Shown: positions 8,557-17,149, counted from the first letter of the stretch. The stretch is DNA of 28,685 bases from JAGXIT01 sp049293335 (GCA_049293335.1 JBATSO010000036.1:1-28685); one strand, 5' to 3'. The notes: generated from the sequence alone by a model not told the origin. Translations and numbers: made by a program.

Positions 8557-10506
8557 ATGCGCGAGCCAGAAAAACCCGATATTGAAGAAGTAAAAGCCGA
8601 AAAACACGTTATTGAAATTATGGGGCCAGCCGAACCGCTCGATGGCAGCAAACCCGAGTTCGCAGAAGCCAAACCAAACGATTCGATTGCTCGAGCCGTA
8701 CCTATAAAAAGCGAGACCGCTCAGCCTCCCGAAGAAGACATTTCGGCCATTAACGAAAAGCTTCGTGCCCAGGTTGAGGCGAGTGGCAACGGCGACTTAG
8801 ACATGTCTGAGTTACCAACAGACTTTACCTCGAACGGGGTAGATGATGACCCATCTGTCGATGCAGCCGTAGAAGACATTCTGCACGCCGATGCCGACGC
8901 AGTGTTGCCAGACATCCCCGAAGAAACGCCAACTATCATGAAAATGCCGCTGCACGAACGTATTAAAAACGGTTGGCTGAACTGGTGGGCAACCCCCTGG
9001 AAGCGGTATGGCACGATGGCCTTCTTGGTTCTACTCATTACCTTGCCTTTATTTGTAAGCCCCATTCGCGTATGGACCCTAAACACCATGGGTGTTCGTT
9101 CGAGCTTACTGGTGAATGTTGTTGATGGTGCGACCAATATGCCGCTGCAAAACGCTGTTGTACAGGTCGACAACGTGTCTGGCAAAACTGATGCCGAAGG
9201 CCAATTGCGCTTAAAAGGTATTCGTTTGGGCAAAAAAGAGGTACGTATTAGTAAAACGGCCTTTGCTACAACAAACAAGAAAGTAACATTTGGTATGCGA
9301 ATTGTTGACCTTGGCGATGTTACCCTTAAGGCGGTCGGCGTGCAGCTTACTTATCATTTCACCGACTACTTATCGAACAAACCAATTCCTGAGGTTGAGT
9401 TAGTCAGTGGAGAAGCCACAGCTAAAGCTGATAAATCTGGCAAAGCTACCCTTACCATCGCTCCTAACTCTGGTACGTATGCCAAAGTAACCATAACGAA
9501 AAAAGGCTACCGTACCGAAACAATTACGCCAGATTCCGACACATCGGCTAGGGTAGAGCAAAAACTTGTGCCATCCGCCCGCGCAATTTTTGTAACGAAG
9601 GAAACAGGCCAATACGATGTATATAAGATGTATCTCGACGGCAAAGACCGATCAATTTTGCTGGCAGGTACTGGCCTAGAAAACCAAAGTATCGTGGCCT
9701 TGCCGAGTCCTTCGGGCGATAAAGTTGCCGTGGTTTCCACGCGCGATGACAAGCGCAATAAAGACGGCTACCTCCTAACGGCGCTCAATGTGGTTGATAC
9801 TGAATCGGGCAATGCTGTAAACCTCGACTATGCCGAACAAATAGCTTTGCTTGGTTGGCGCGGCAATACGCTTGTGTACCTTCAAACGGTTGCAGGCACT
9901 AGTGCCGCAAATGCAGGCAGGCAAAAAATTGTGGCCTACGACCTGGCAGCCAACAAGCGATTCCAACTGGCGAACGCAAATTACTTTGCAGGCAGCGAAC
10001 TCGTTGGTAACACCTTATACTATACAGTTTCTGCTACGGACCCAAATGCTCAGGAAACATTTGCGCGAATTAACATAGACGGAACTGCTAAAAAAACATT
10101 ATTTACAGGAAATGTATGGTCACTTTTGCGAACAGATTACCAAACTCTCAAACTGCAAACGCACGACAAATGGTACCAATACACCATCGGGGCAAGCGCT
10201 CCTGTTGAATCAACCCCTGTAAACAACTACAATTCCCGTTTTTATCTTGACAACCCCGACGCCAAAACAAGCGTGTGGGTCGATGTACGAGACGCAAGGG
10301 GAGTGTTGCTCCAGCGCAACCTCGCCACCTCGAAAGAAACAGAACTCATCACTCAAAAAAACATGCAGGCCCCCGTGTACTGGTTAAATGAAAAAACAAT
10401 CATATACCGAGTAGTGGGCGCCAGCGAAGTGGCTGATTATGCAATAAGCCTCGATGGTGGGCAGCCAAAGAAAATTGCCGATGTCAGCCTTACAAACGTT
10501 CGCTAG
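8557..10506 (+). CDS. Membrane-anchored protein with two carboxypeptidase-regulatory/PEGA-like domains and a TolB-like beta-propeller
   Basis: 649 residues. Residues 1-145 are acidic and cytoplasmic in character. A hydrophobic helix lies at about 149-172 (YGTMAFLVLLITLPLFV). Next come two beta domains of the carboxypeptidase-regulatory type: about 180-250 (LLVNVVDGATNMPLQNAVVQV, with KTDAEGQLRLKGI) and about 255-330. From about 335 to the end there are repeated beta-propeller strands of the TolB/DPP-like kind (FVTKETGQYDVYKMYLDGKD, ALPSPSGDKVAVVSTRD). The bulk would lie outside the membrane. No enzyme motif is evident; a scaffold or sensor in the envelope is an inference. GAAGGAT precedes the ATG. 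Confidence 0.75.
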   Translation: MREPEKPDIEEVKAEKHVIEIMGPAEPLDGSKPEFAEAKPNDSIARAVPIKSETAQPPEEDISAINEKLRAQVEASGNGDLDMSELPTDFTSNGVDDDPSVDAAVEDILHADADAVLPDIPEETPTIMKMPLHERIKNGWLNWWATPWKRYGTMAFLVLLITLPLFVSPIRVWTLNTMGVRSSLLVNVVDGATNMPLQNAVVQVDNVSGKTDAEGQLRLKGIRLGKKEVRISKTAFATTNKKVTFGMRIVDLGDVTLKAVGVQLTYHFTDYLSNKPIPEVELVSGEATAKADKSGKATLTIAPNSGTYAKVTITKKGYRTETITPDSDTSARVEQKLVPSARAIFVTKETGQYDVYKMYLDGKDRSILLAGTGLENQSIVALPSPSGDKVAVVSTRDDKRNKDGYLLTALNVVDTESGNAVNLDYAEQIALLGWRGNTLVYLQTVAGTSAANAGRQKIVAYDLAANKRFQLANANYFAGSELVGNTLYYTVSATDPNAQETFARINIDGTAKKTLFTGNVWSLLRTDYQTLKLQTHDKWYQYTIGASAPVESTPVNNYNSRFYLDNPDAKTSVWVDVRDARGVLLQRNLATSKETELITQKNMQAPVYWLNEKTIIYRVVGASEVADYAISLDGGQPKKIADVSLTNVR

Positions 10507-10518
10507 TACAGAGAATGC

Positions 10519-10524
10519 TATCAT
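10519..10524 (+). promoter_or_regulatory. Extended -10 (TGCTATCAT) of mutY
   Basis: TATCAT ends 6 bases before the GTG start at 10531 and is preceded by TGC. Predicted leaderless transcript. There is no ribosome site. Confidence 0.5.
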
Positions 10525-10530
10525 AGCTGA

Positions 10531-11349
10531 GTGAATGTAGCCACCAAACTAAACAGCCAATTCCGCGAGACTATATGGAACTATTACCATAACCATGGTC
10601 GGCACGATTTGCCATGGCGTATTGCTAATGCTCGGGGTGCGTTTGACCCATATGCAATTTTGGTCAGCGAGTTCATGCTTCAGCAAACACAAGTAGCCCG
10701 AGTTATACCAAAATATAGGTGCTTTCTTGCTCAGTTTCCAACCTACGATGCGCTGGCAAAAGCACCGCTAGGCGATGTGCTACGCGCCTGGCAGGGGTTG
10801 GGCTACAACCGCCGTGCTAAATATCTCTGGCAGACAGCTAGGGAGTTACATAAAACTAAACAGTTTCCTCGTACTCAGGCCGAACTTACACAGTTTCCTG
10901 GCGTTGGCCCTAACACTGCTGGTGCAATCTTGGCGTATGCCTTCAATGTGCCGAGCATTTTTATCGAAACTAACATCCGCACTGTCTATCTGCACCACTT
11001 CTTCCGAAACGAAAAAAACGTCTCCGATACACATATTCGCGAGGCAGTTGCAGCGACCCTCGACCACGAACACCCCAGGGAGTTTTATTGGGCAGTCATG
11101 GATTATGGCACGTTCTTAAAAACGCAAATTAAAAACAATACTCAAAGCAAACATTACACCAAACAATCAAAATTCGAGGGCTCTCGGCGTGAAATTCGGG
11201 GCAAAATTTTACGCAGATTGAGCGTTGGCCGTGCTACGTATGTCCAGCTAGCGGACTCCATTACAGACCAGAGGCTCTCGGGCGTGCTGGAAGACCTAAT
11301 TGCCGAAGACATGATTGTAAAAAAGCACTCTTATTACCAGCTCCAGTAA
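10531..11349 (+). CDS. mutY: MutY-like A/G-specific adenine glycosylase without iron-sulfur cluster
   Basis: 272 residues against about 350 in E. coli. The helix-hairpin-helix glycosylase fold is clear: LPWR near residue 24, SEFMLQQTQV with the conserved catalytic Glu, WQGLGYNRRAKYL, and the hairpin FPGVGPNTAGAILAYAF. MutY removes adenine paired with 8-oxoguanine. Two oddities are visible. The position of the catalytic Asp (canonical LDGNV) reads IETNI. The four cysteines that hold the 4Fe-4S cluster after the domain are absent; the whole protein has only one Cys. The C-terminal NUDIX-like lesion-recognition domain is also missing, replaced by about 55 residues that resemble a winged helix. 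GTG start chosen from its spacing to the -10 box. It could be a related HhH glycosylase with changed specificity. Confidence 0.82.
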   Translation: MNVATKLNSQFRETIWNYYHNHGRHDLPWRIANARGAFDPYAILVSEFMLQQTQVARVIPKYRCFLAQFPTYDALAKAPLGDVLRAWQGLGYNRRAKYLWQTARELHKTKQFPRTQAELTQFPGVGPNTAGAILAYAFNVPSIFIETNIRTVYLHHFFRNEKNVSDTHIREAVAATLDHEHPREFYWAVMDYGTFLKTQIKNNTQSKHYTKQSKFEGSRREIRGKILRRLSVGRATYVQLADSITDQRLSGVLEDLIAEDMIVKKHSYYQLQ

Positions 11350-11352
11350 TGC

Positions 11353-11358
11353 TACAAT
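11353..11358 (+). promoter_or_regulatory. Extended -10 (TGCTACAAT) of the Pro-rich tail-anchored protein/tsaC unit
   Basis: TACAAT preceded by TGC, ending 6 bases before ATG 11365. Predicted leaderless transcript that would also carry tsaC. Confidence 0.6.
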
Positions 11359-11364
11359 AGCCAT

Positions 11365-11799
11365 ATGGAAGATCAACCTGCGTCAACTTCGCCAGCTCCA
11401 GCTCCCGTAAGTAACCCGCCCCAAAGCCCGCCAAAAATTGCTGGTATGGATATTGTGCCGCCATCTTCAAGTACACCAAGCGTTCCACCCAGTGCTCCAG
11501 TTGCCTCGGCTACTCCTACGGCATCCACTGCTACGCCCACGTCTTCAGTGGCACCAGGCCCTAGCGCCGAACAGCCCGTTACGCCAGTTGAACCACCTAC
11601 TCAGCCTCCTGCTGATTCTCCCGTAGAAGCTCCAGTCGAAAAGTCTAGCGAGGTACCTGCCGCACCAGCGCAAGACCAAGACAAACCAGCGCCCGTCCCA
11701 AAAAAGCCAAGTAGCACCCCCGTTGGGGCAATCGTGTTCGCTATATTCTTCTTTGTTCTGCTTTCTGCACTTGCCTACTACGCTTACAGTAAACGGTAG
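11365..11799 (+). CDS. Pro/Ser/Thr-rich tail-anchored membrane protein
   Basis: 144 residues. Residues 1-115 are disordered in character, dominated by Pro, Ala, Ser, Thr and Val. A single hydrophobic helix (about 119-139, VGAIVFAIFFFVLLSALAYYAY) is followed by SKR. There is no signal peptide, so the Pro-rich part most likely lies in the cytoplasm with the C-terminus as anchor; the opposite orientation cannot be excluded. No recognised domain. It lies between mutY and tsaC, 5 bases from tsaC. Confidence 0.7.
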   Translation: MEDQPASTSPAPAPVSNPPQSPPKIAGMDIVPPSSSTPSVPPSAPVASATPTASTATPTSSVAPGPSAEQPVTPVEPPTQPPADSPVEAPVEKSSEVPAAPAQDQDKPAPVPKKPSSTPVGAIVFAIFFFVLLSALAYYAYSKR

Positions 11800-11804
11800 C
11801 CACA

Positions 11805-12395
11805 ATGCACGTGTTTACGAGTCTTAACGAGCCAAAACTCCACGAGTTATTAAAAAATGGAGCAGTGGGGGTTTTGCCGACCGATACAGTGTATGGTTTA
11901 GTCTGTGCTGCTCGTCACGAGGGGGCTGTTCAGCGATTATACGCGCTCAAAAATCGCCGCGCCATGCCTGGCACGCTTATTGCTGCTTCGCTCGACCAAC
12001 TTGTAGGTCTTGGTATAAAAGCCAAGTATTTGAAGCCTGTTGCCGAACTGTGGCCAGGTGCAGTTAGTGTCGAAATACCGCACGATATAACGTACCTCAA
12101 TCAAGGTACGGGCCGACAAGCTGTGCGTATTCCCGACAATGAGCAACTTCAAGCTCTTATGACGGTAACTGGCCCACTGCAAACCACAAGCGCCAATGCG
12201 CCTTTTGAACGAACGGCCGAGAATTTTGTCGAAGCCGAAGCTTATTTTCACGACAAGGTAGATTTTTATGTCGATATAGGTGACCTGGGCGAAAGACCAC
12301 CCTCAACCGTCATACGAGTGGTTGACGGCGTGATTGATGTGGTGAGAAAAGGGGCAGTTGCCTTCGATGACTACGGTCGAAAGATTGTAAAATAA
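11805..12395 (+). CDS. tsaC: Threonylcarbamoyl-AMP synthase (TsaC/YrdC/Sua5 family, short form)
   Basis: 196 residues, the size of the short YrdC-type enzyme. Motifs: GVLPTDTVYGL (residues about 23-33), LYALKNRRAMPGTLI (nucleotide-binding Lys/Arg region), QAVRIPDN, TTSANAPF and STVIRV. The enzyme makes threonylcarbamoyl-AMP from Thr, bicarbonate and ATP for the t6A37 modification of ANN-decoding tRNAs. It starts 5 bases after the preceding stop, so it is co-transcribed. There is no obvious ribosome site, so coupling is likely. Confidence 0.93.
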   Translation: MHVFTSLNEPKLHELLKNGAVGVLPTDTVYGLVCAARHEGAVQRLYALKNRRAMPGTLIAASLDQLVGLGIKAKYLKPVAELWPGAVSVEIPHDITYLNQGTGRQAVRIPDNEQLQALMTVTGPLQTTSANAPFERTAENFVEAEAYFHDKVDFYVDIGDLGERPPSTVIRVVDGVIDVVRKGAVAFDDYGRKIVK

Positions 12396-12406
12396 TTAAA
12401 TTCTTG

Positions 12407-12412
12407 TAAAAT
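12407..12412 (+). promoter_or_regulatory. -10-like box (TAAAAT) before the coiled-coil tail-anchored protein
   Basis: TAAAAT ends 11 bases before ATG 12424, leaving at most about 5 leader bases. Weak, because the region is A/T-rich. Confidence 0.35.
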
Positions 12413-12423
12413 AACACCTACGT

Positions 12424-14181
12424 ATGTCAGAGAAATTTTCCACTTCTAGCTCAGAATCGAATGATGATGATTTCGACACGAAAGACTCTAAAAAGAGTAA
12501 GGCCAAGGCGCAGTTGCCCAAAATTTCTTTACCAATTATTAAAGCCGAATCAAGCGCCAACGAAGCCCCCAAAAACATCTCAATTCCCTCACTTAAAGAG
12601 CTTTTTGTTGCCAAGCCTACAGCCGAAGCTACAAAGTCGGGTGAACATTTGGATAAAGGTGCCACAACGGGTACAGAAGCCAGCCCAGCAGCATCGGATA
12701 AATATGCCGATACCACCGAGACAACACCTGCCAGCCATCCTCATGCGGAACAAGCAATTGCCGAAGAACTAGCACACGGTAATGAAATCGATTTACGAGC
12801 TATTGCGGCAGTTCCTGAAGTGCGTGACCCACATATTGTTGAAGCTGCCGTAGAGGTAGCGCACTCAGCGGCCGACAACACAGAGTCTGAGCCACCACAT
12901 ACGGACGGTGAAGAAACCTTAGAACTCAATCATGCTCCCGAAGCCACACCTAGTAGCGAACCCAGCGTGAACCCCGAGAACACTGACGAAGCCGAGCCTG
13001 ACGCTACGGCAACCGTTTCGCCGGCTCATACAACGCATACTCCGCCGTCATCGCCACCTCGCGCCGCGGCCTCAGCGGGCGGCTCCAGTTCGGGCGGTGG
13101 AACGAGAGGGCGAGGTTATGTTCGACCGCCTGGTGGTACCCTCCCGCCCACGCCTCCCGCGCCGCCAATAGCACCAACTCCAGTGGCTGCTCCGTACTTC
13201 AACATGCCCCAGCGTCAACGCTACGCGGGCAGTAGTAGTCCCAACGTTTTGCAGCAAACAAGTGGTAGCTCTATCAACCCAAATCAGCTTGTTACGTCTC
13301 AGGTTCATGAAATAGAAACCAGAGCAGAGCGTATTCGTGGTCGCCGTGAAGGACTGCTGGCCGGGCTGATAGTAGGCGGCGGTATCGAACATTTTAGGCA
13401 CAAAAGACGCGAAAAAAAGGCCGAAAAACGTCACCAAAAAGAGCAAAAAATGCAAGAAAAACGTGTTAAAAAGCTCGAATATGACTTCGAAGCGGCCAGA
13501 CTCGAAAAGGCTACTGAACGCAAGCAAGCATATGATGAAAAAATACGCGAAGAGGCCAGGGCGGCGATTCTTAAAAAAGAATCGTTGCGGTCTGATCGCA
13601 CGGTAGAACAACTCAGTGCGGCTCGATCACCCGAAAAAACAGTTGTTCGCTCTCCTGAAACAACCAAGTCGCCTACCGAAAAAATCGAATACGCAAAACC
13701 TACACCCGAGCAGCTAAAACCTGTTGAAAAGCTAGAGCTACCAAAGGGCCATCATATTGAAAGGAGTGCCTGGCACAACATTGAAGTCGACGAACACGGT
13801 AAGCTAGCGCAGGAAACCTCTTTTGAATACGGGCACGAATATTACAAGGAGCGTTCGGCAGAAGTCGGGCCTAAAACCCGCCACCAGTTCGATGAAGCGG
13901 CTGGCGAAGTGGCCCTCGTGGCGGCGGCGTTGCACGGTTCCGATAAAGAACAAGTTAAGTCTTCTCGTACTACTCAATCTTTCCGAACGGATGCAGGAAG
14001 CGTGCTGCAAGCAACACCTTCGAACGCGCCAAAACCGCAAGACAAAACCGCAAGTAACTCCGCACCAGGTCAGTCGGTTCTAAAGTCGCTTACCTCTCCA
14101 CCAACGACTGTGGCGGGAACCATTGGTTGGTTTTTGGCACTCATTGTTATACTTGGCCTGTACATGCTCTTGGCGCAATAA
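12424..14181 (+). CDS. Large disordered/coiled-coil protein with C-terminal membrane anchor
   Basis: 585 residues, family unknown. Residues 1-210 are acidic and Ser/Ala/Glu-rich. About 210-250 is Gly/Pro-rich (SSGGGTRGRGYVRPPGG). Around 300-400 is a highly charged helical stretch (RREKKAEKRHQKEQKMQEKR) suited to a coiled coil. A Pro/Lys/Ser linker follows and the end is one hydrophobic helix (GTIGWFLALIVILGLYMLLAQ, about 565-585). There is no signal peptide, so it should be tail-anchored with the bulk in the cytoplasm. It has the same architecture as the 144-residue protein upstream. A structural or scaffold role at the membrane is only inference. Confidence 0.72.
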   Translation: MSEKFSTSSSESNDDDFDTKDSKKSKAKAQLPKISLPIIKAESSANEAPKNISIPSLKELFVAKPTAEATKSGEHLDKGATTGTEASPAASDKYADTTETTPASHPHAEQAIAEELAHGNEIDLRAIAAVPEVRDPHIVEAAVEVAHSAADNTESEPPHTDGEETLELNHAPEATPSSEPSVNPENTDEAEPDATATVSPAHTTHTPPSSPPRAAASAGGSSSGGGTRGRGYVRPPGGTLPPTPPAPPIAPTPVAAPYFNMPQRQRYAGSSSPNVLQQTSGSSINPNQLVTSQVHEIETRAERIRGRREGLLAGLIVGGGIEHFRHKRREKKAEKRHQKEQKMQEKRVKKLEYDFEAARLEKATERKQAYDEKIREEARAAILKKESLRSDRTVEQLSAARSPEKTVVRSPETTKSPTEKIEYAKPTPEQLKPVEKLELPKGHHIERSAWHNIEVDEHGKLAQETSFEYGHEYYKERSAEVGPKTRHQFDEAAGEVALVAAALHGSDKEQVKSSRTTQSFRTDAGSVLQATPSNAPKPQDKTASNSAPGQSVLKSLTSPPTTVAGTIGWFLALIVILGLYMLLAQ

Positions 14182-14225
14182 GCAATGTTGAGAGAATGGC
14201 AGATTGACTGGCGCGAAGCTTATGA

Positions 14226-14966
14226 CTAAATTTCAAATTCAACAACAAGTGCCTTGTGGTCAGACACAATCTCATCAAGCACGCGAAAACCCTGTACTGT
14301 AACTTGCTCATTGGTGAGTATATGGTCACAAGCCACGTTTTGCACTTTGCCGAGAGGGCTTAGTGTATTTGTAATGCCATGCGTGGCCGTCTGATTTTTT
14401 AAAAATGAGCCAAAAAGCCCCATAGTCTCAGCGTTCGGGTTAATGTTAAGGTCGCCAGCAAACAAAAGTGGCCCCTCAACGCGCCTCAAGGCAGTGGCGA
14501 CAATCTGCATGGCTTCATATGTTTTTGCAGAACCCTCTGGCCGGGCTTCCCAGTAGCCGTGATGATTACATACATGCACCTGGCCCAGCGGGGTTTTTAT
14601 GGTCACAAGTTGAAAATTTCGGGTGTTTGGCTCAAAATCTGCCACTGTCATATCTGGCTGAAACTGGCCATGCGTAAATGAAGTCTCGCGCTTAAGTATG
14701 GGGAACTTGCTTAAAATAGCATTACCAAAACCTACTGACTGCTTGGCAACTGTCAAGTTAAACGTTGGTGAAAAGTACCCATCGGCAAAGTGGCCTGCAG
14801 TCATCATGCGTTCAAAAATATCAAAGGTTGCGTCGGGAAATCTAATAGGCTGCGCGGTGCTAAAAACTTCTTGGGCAGTAATAATATCGGGTTTCTCACG
14901 CTCTATCAGTGGCAAAATTTGCCGCGAAAGTCGCCCCATCCAAATGTTTAACTGTAGCAGTTTCAT
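14226..14966 (-). CDS. Endonuclease/exonuclease/phosphatase-family hydrolase
   Basis: 246 residues. All the main family motifs are present: LQLNIW at the N-terminus, IITAQEV (metal-binding Glu), VCNHHGYW, LLFAGDLNINPNA (Asp/Asn) and the final VSDHKALVVEFEI (Asp-His). The fold covers AP endonucleases, DNase I-like enzymes, sphingomyelinases and phosphoinositide phosphatases; the substrate cannot be read from the sequence. There is no signal peptide. Its ATG overlaps the TGA of murC (ATGA, 14963-14966), so the two are translationally coupled. It converges with the upstream plus-strand gene, 44 bases apart. Confidence 0.88.
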   Translation of the reverse strand: MKLLQLNIWMGRLSRQILPLIEREKPDIITAQEVFSTAQPIRFPDATFDIFERMMTAGHFADGYFSPTFNLTVAKQSVGFGNAILSKFPILKRETSFTHGQFQPDMTVADFEPNTRNFQLVTIKTPLGQVHVCNHHGYWEARPEGSAKTYEAMQIVATALRRVEGPLLFAGDLNINPNAETMGLFGSFLKNQTATHGITNTLSPLGKVQNVACDHILTNEQVTVQGFRVLDEIVSDHKALVVEFEI

Positions 14967-16255
14967 ACCGCAAACTCTTGCCTAAGCCATTCGTCTAAAC
15001 TCCCACCCCCGCCCGCAGTCAAGCAAACTACCGTATCGCCACTATCTATATGCGTTTGTAGGCGTTGTTTCAAGTGGTCGTCTAACACAGCGGGCTCTGT
15101 GTATTGCCGAGCAGATGACGACAAAAGGGCTTTAAGTTTTTCGGGCGTCAAAAGTTCTAACGAAGCGTCTTCGCGTGCCAGATAGCTCGGTACTATGTAC
15201 AAACTCTTAAGTTCATCAAAAAGGTGAGGTAACTCGTCTTTAATAAAGTGTTGCCGTGTGTTATGTAAACCTTCATACACTACCACTAAGTTTCCGCCCG
15301 CAACCTCATGCCCAAGCTGAAGAGCGCCCCGAATTTTTTCTGGTGTATGGGCATAGTCACTGTACAAGTTTGGCACAATTTGCTCAAAACGCCGAGAAAC
15401 GCCAGGGAACCGTTCGAGATGCTCTAACAACACTTCAAGCGGTTGACCAGTGAGTGCGTGGAACCCATGAGCCACCTGCCACGCATTGCGTCTGTTAACA
15501 TGGCCTGCTAGGCGAATTTGCCGCATTTTTTCATCATTATCTGACAAAACGAGCTCGTTTTTACCTGGCTTAGTACCCAGGCGGGTAAAATCGCTCTGCC
15601 ACACAACTGTGTTTTTGCTTTGGCCCAAAAAGTCACGGAAGGCCTGGTAATACTCTTCACGGGTTGGGTAAATATCTGGGTGATCCCAATCAATCCCGGT
15701 AATAAGACTTATAGCAGGGTAGAACTGCAAAAAATTGCGGTCAAATTCGTCGCATTCATATACAAAGTACTCAGCACCTTCTTCGTACGCTCCCATCTCG
15801 GCAAAGCTGCTCTTCGCAGGCAGAATATAGCCTAGCGGCATTTCCAGTTGTTTAGCGAGCCACACCGATAGTGCGGTTGTGGTAGTTTTGCCGTGCGTGC
15901 CCGCAACAGCGATCAGTTTTAAGTTTTTTTGCGACAAAATCGCATTTAATAGTTCATCGCGCTTGCTCATTTTTATGTTATTTTTGCGACAAAATCGCAT
16001 TTCTGGTGCATCTGGTTGCTCTATTGCCACGGCCGAGGAATACACATACCAATCAATTGGCTTTGCCGCGTGTACAGTGGCAATCACCTCTGTTGTTTGA
16101 CCAATAGTGATGTTTGTTATACCATGGCTGCGCAAGTATTTAATATAGTTTGAATCTTGTTTATCAGAGCCTGAAACACTATAACCTGCTTGTTTGGCAA
16201 CCATGGCAAGCGGTCCAATTCCCGCCCCCCCAATCCCCGAAAAATATATATGCAT
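14963..16255 (-). CDS. murC: UDP-N-acetylmuramate--L-alanine ligase (MurC)
   Basis: 430 residues, slightly shorter than usual. The N-terminal Rossmann domain has FSGIGGAGIGPLA and GSDKQDS, typical of MurC/Mpl. The ATP loop AGTHGKTTTTAL is near residue 118. The middle domain has VYECDEFDRNFL and ITGIDWDHPDIYPT. The C-terminal domain has RRFEQI and SDYAHTPEKIRGAL. MurC joins L-Ala to UDP-MurNAc in the cytoplasm. The last ATP-domain motif reads LTAGGGGSLDEWL instead of the usual GAGDI, a divergent end. Mpl (tripeptide recycling) is an alternative, but a genome of this type is more likely to keep MurC. Stop is TGA. Confidence 0.87.
   Translation of the reverse strand: MHIYFSGIGGAGIGPLAMVAKQAGYSVSGSDKQDSNYIKYLRSHGITNITIGQTTEVIATVHAAKPIDWYVYSSAVAIEQPDAPEMRFCRKNNIKMSKRDELLNAILSQKNLKLIAVAGTHGKTTTTALSVWLAKQLEMPLGYILPAKSSFAEMGAYEEGAEYFVYECDEFDRNFLQFYPAISLITGIDWDHPDIYPTREEYYQAFRDFLGQSKNTVVWQSDFTRLGTKPGKNELVLSDNDEKMRQIRLAGHVNRRNAWQVAHGFHALTGQPLEVLLEHLERFPGVSRRFEQIVPNLYSDYAHTPEKIRGALQLGHEVAGGNLVVVYEGLHNTRQHFIKDELPHLFDELKSLYIVPSYLAREDASLELLTPEKLKALLSSSARQYTEPAVLDDHLKQRLQTHIDSGDTVVCLTAGGGGSLDEWLRQEFAV
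15926..16002. repeat. Exact 22-bp hairpin-forming repeat, twice inside murC (15926-15947 and 15981-16002)
   Basis: The two copies are identical over 22 bases, spaced 55 bp apart, and contain TGCGA-CAAAA-TCGCA, a 5-bp stem. As 55 is not a multiple of three, the same DNA is read in two different frames of murC (AILSQKNL in one copy, MRFCRKNN in the other). Confidence 0.85.
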
Positions 16256-16262
16256 ACTAAGT

Positions 16263-16268
16263 AGTATA
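16263..16268 (-). promoter_or_regulatory. -10 box (TATACT) of murC
   Basis: On the minus strand TATACT ends 7 bases before the murC ATG. Predicted leaderless transcript; no ribosome site is visible. Confidence 0.55.
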
Positions 16269-16361
16269 ACTTGAACAGGCTAGCTTAACAGAATTTTTGC
16301 TTAATGGAACTAGTTGTCTGGTTCGATCTCATTAATGCTCTAATTTTAGGGGCTGATCGGG

Positions 16362-16367
16362 TATAAT
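16362..16367 (+). promoter_or_regulatory. Consensus -10 (TATAAT) of the two-TM protein gene
   Basis: TATAAT ends 10 bases before ATG 16378, giving a leader of about 3-4 bases at most. No ribosome site. Confidence 0.6.
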
Positions 16368-16377
16368 CATAAACAGT

Positions 16378-16977
16378 ATGAATAAACGATCTCTCCACCA
16401 TGTTTGGCGGTACCTTCGCCGGGTTCACCCCTGGTATTTCTTGGTGCTGATGATACTATTTGGCGGTCTTACGCTAGTTTCTTTAAGGAATAATAACGAA
16501 CAAATGGTAAAGCTACGCAGTGCAGTCTACCAGGCAGATGAGCAGGGAGGAGATGTCGAAAAGGCTCTTCGGGAACTGCGCCAGTACGTGTATGGGCACA
16601 TGAACACTAGCCTCGCTTCTGGTTCCAATGCAGTACACCCGCCCATTCAGCTTAAATACACCTACGAGCGGCTACAGGCCTCGCAACAGAAGGCAATGGG
16701 CCAAAACAACAGCGCGTTGTACGGCGAAGCTCAAAAAGAATGTGATACCGAGGGCCAAACAGCGACCGCCCAAGAAACCATAAACTGCATTCAAGATTAT
16801 ACGGCAGCTCGGGGGCTGCAACTGGCCGATATCCCTGACGGGCTCTATAAATTCGACTTTGTTTCAGCCAAGTGGTCACCCGACCTGGCGGGCTGGAGTC
16901 TGGTAATTACAGTGTTTAGTACCGTTGCTTTCATACTGACAACATTGTACCGCTTTGCTATGAAGCATCTTTTCTAG
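16378..16977 (+). CDS. Unknown two-TM protein with extracytoplasmic helical domain
   Basis: 199 residues, not recognised. Hydrophobic helices lie at about 19-36 (WYFLVLMILFGGLTLVSL) and about 172-193 (WSLVITVFSTVAFILTTLYRF). The roughly 135 residues between them are mostly helical and hold the only two cysteines (KECDTEG and INCIQDY), which could form a disulfide if the loop is outside. The basic N-terminus (MNKRSLHHVWRYLRR) puts both termini in the cytoplasm by the positive-inside rule. It is transcribed alone, divergently from murC. Confidence 0.7.
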   Translation: MNKRSLHHVWRYLRRVHPWYFLVLMILFGGLTLVSLRNNNEQMVKLRSAVYQADEQGGDVEKALRELRQYVYGHMNTSLASGSNAVHPPIQLKYTYERLQASQQKAMGQNNSALYGEAQKECDTEGQTATAQETINCIQDYTAARGLQLADIPDGLYKFDFVSAKWSPDLAGWSLVITVFSTVAFILTTLYRFAMKHLF

Positions 16978-17149
16978 GCGAAGTCTTGCGCCTGAGAACA
17001 CGTTTAGTTCTAGTATGCTTTTTGTGCGTTCCTTATCTCATGAGAGCATATACATAAGACACGGCTAAAGGCTCACGGAAGGCTAAATGAGGCGTAGTAT
17101 GTAGGGGTTAGTTGGCTGAACATTTATGCTCAGACTCTTACGCACAAAA

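Noticed and set aside
16978..17149. Possible small structured RNA (tmRNA, SRP or 6S) between convergent genes
   Set aside because: No conserved RNA signature could be recognised and only short weak pairings are seen.
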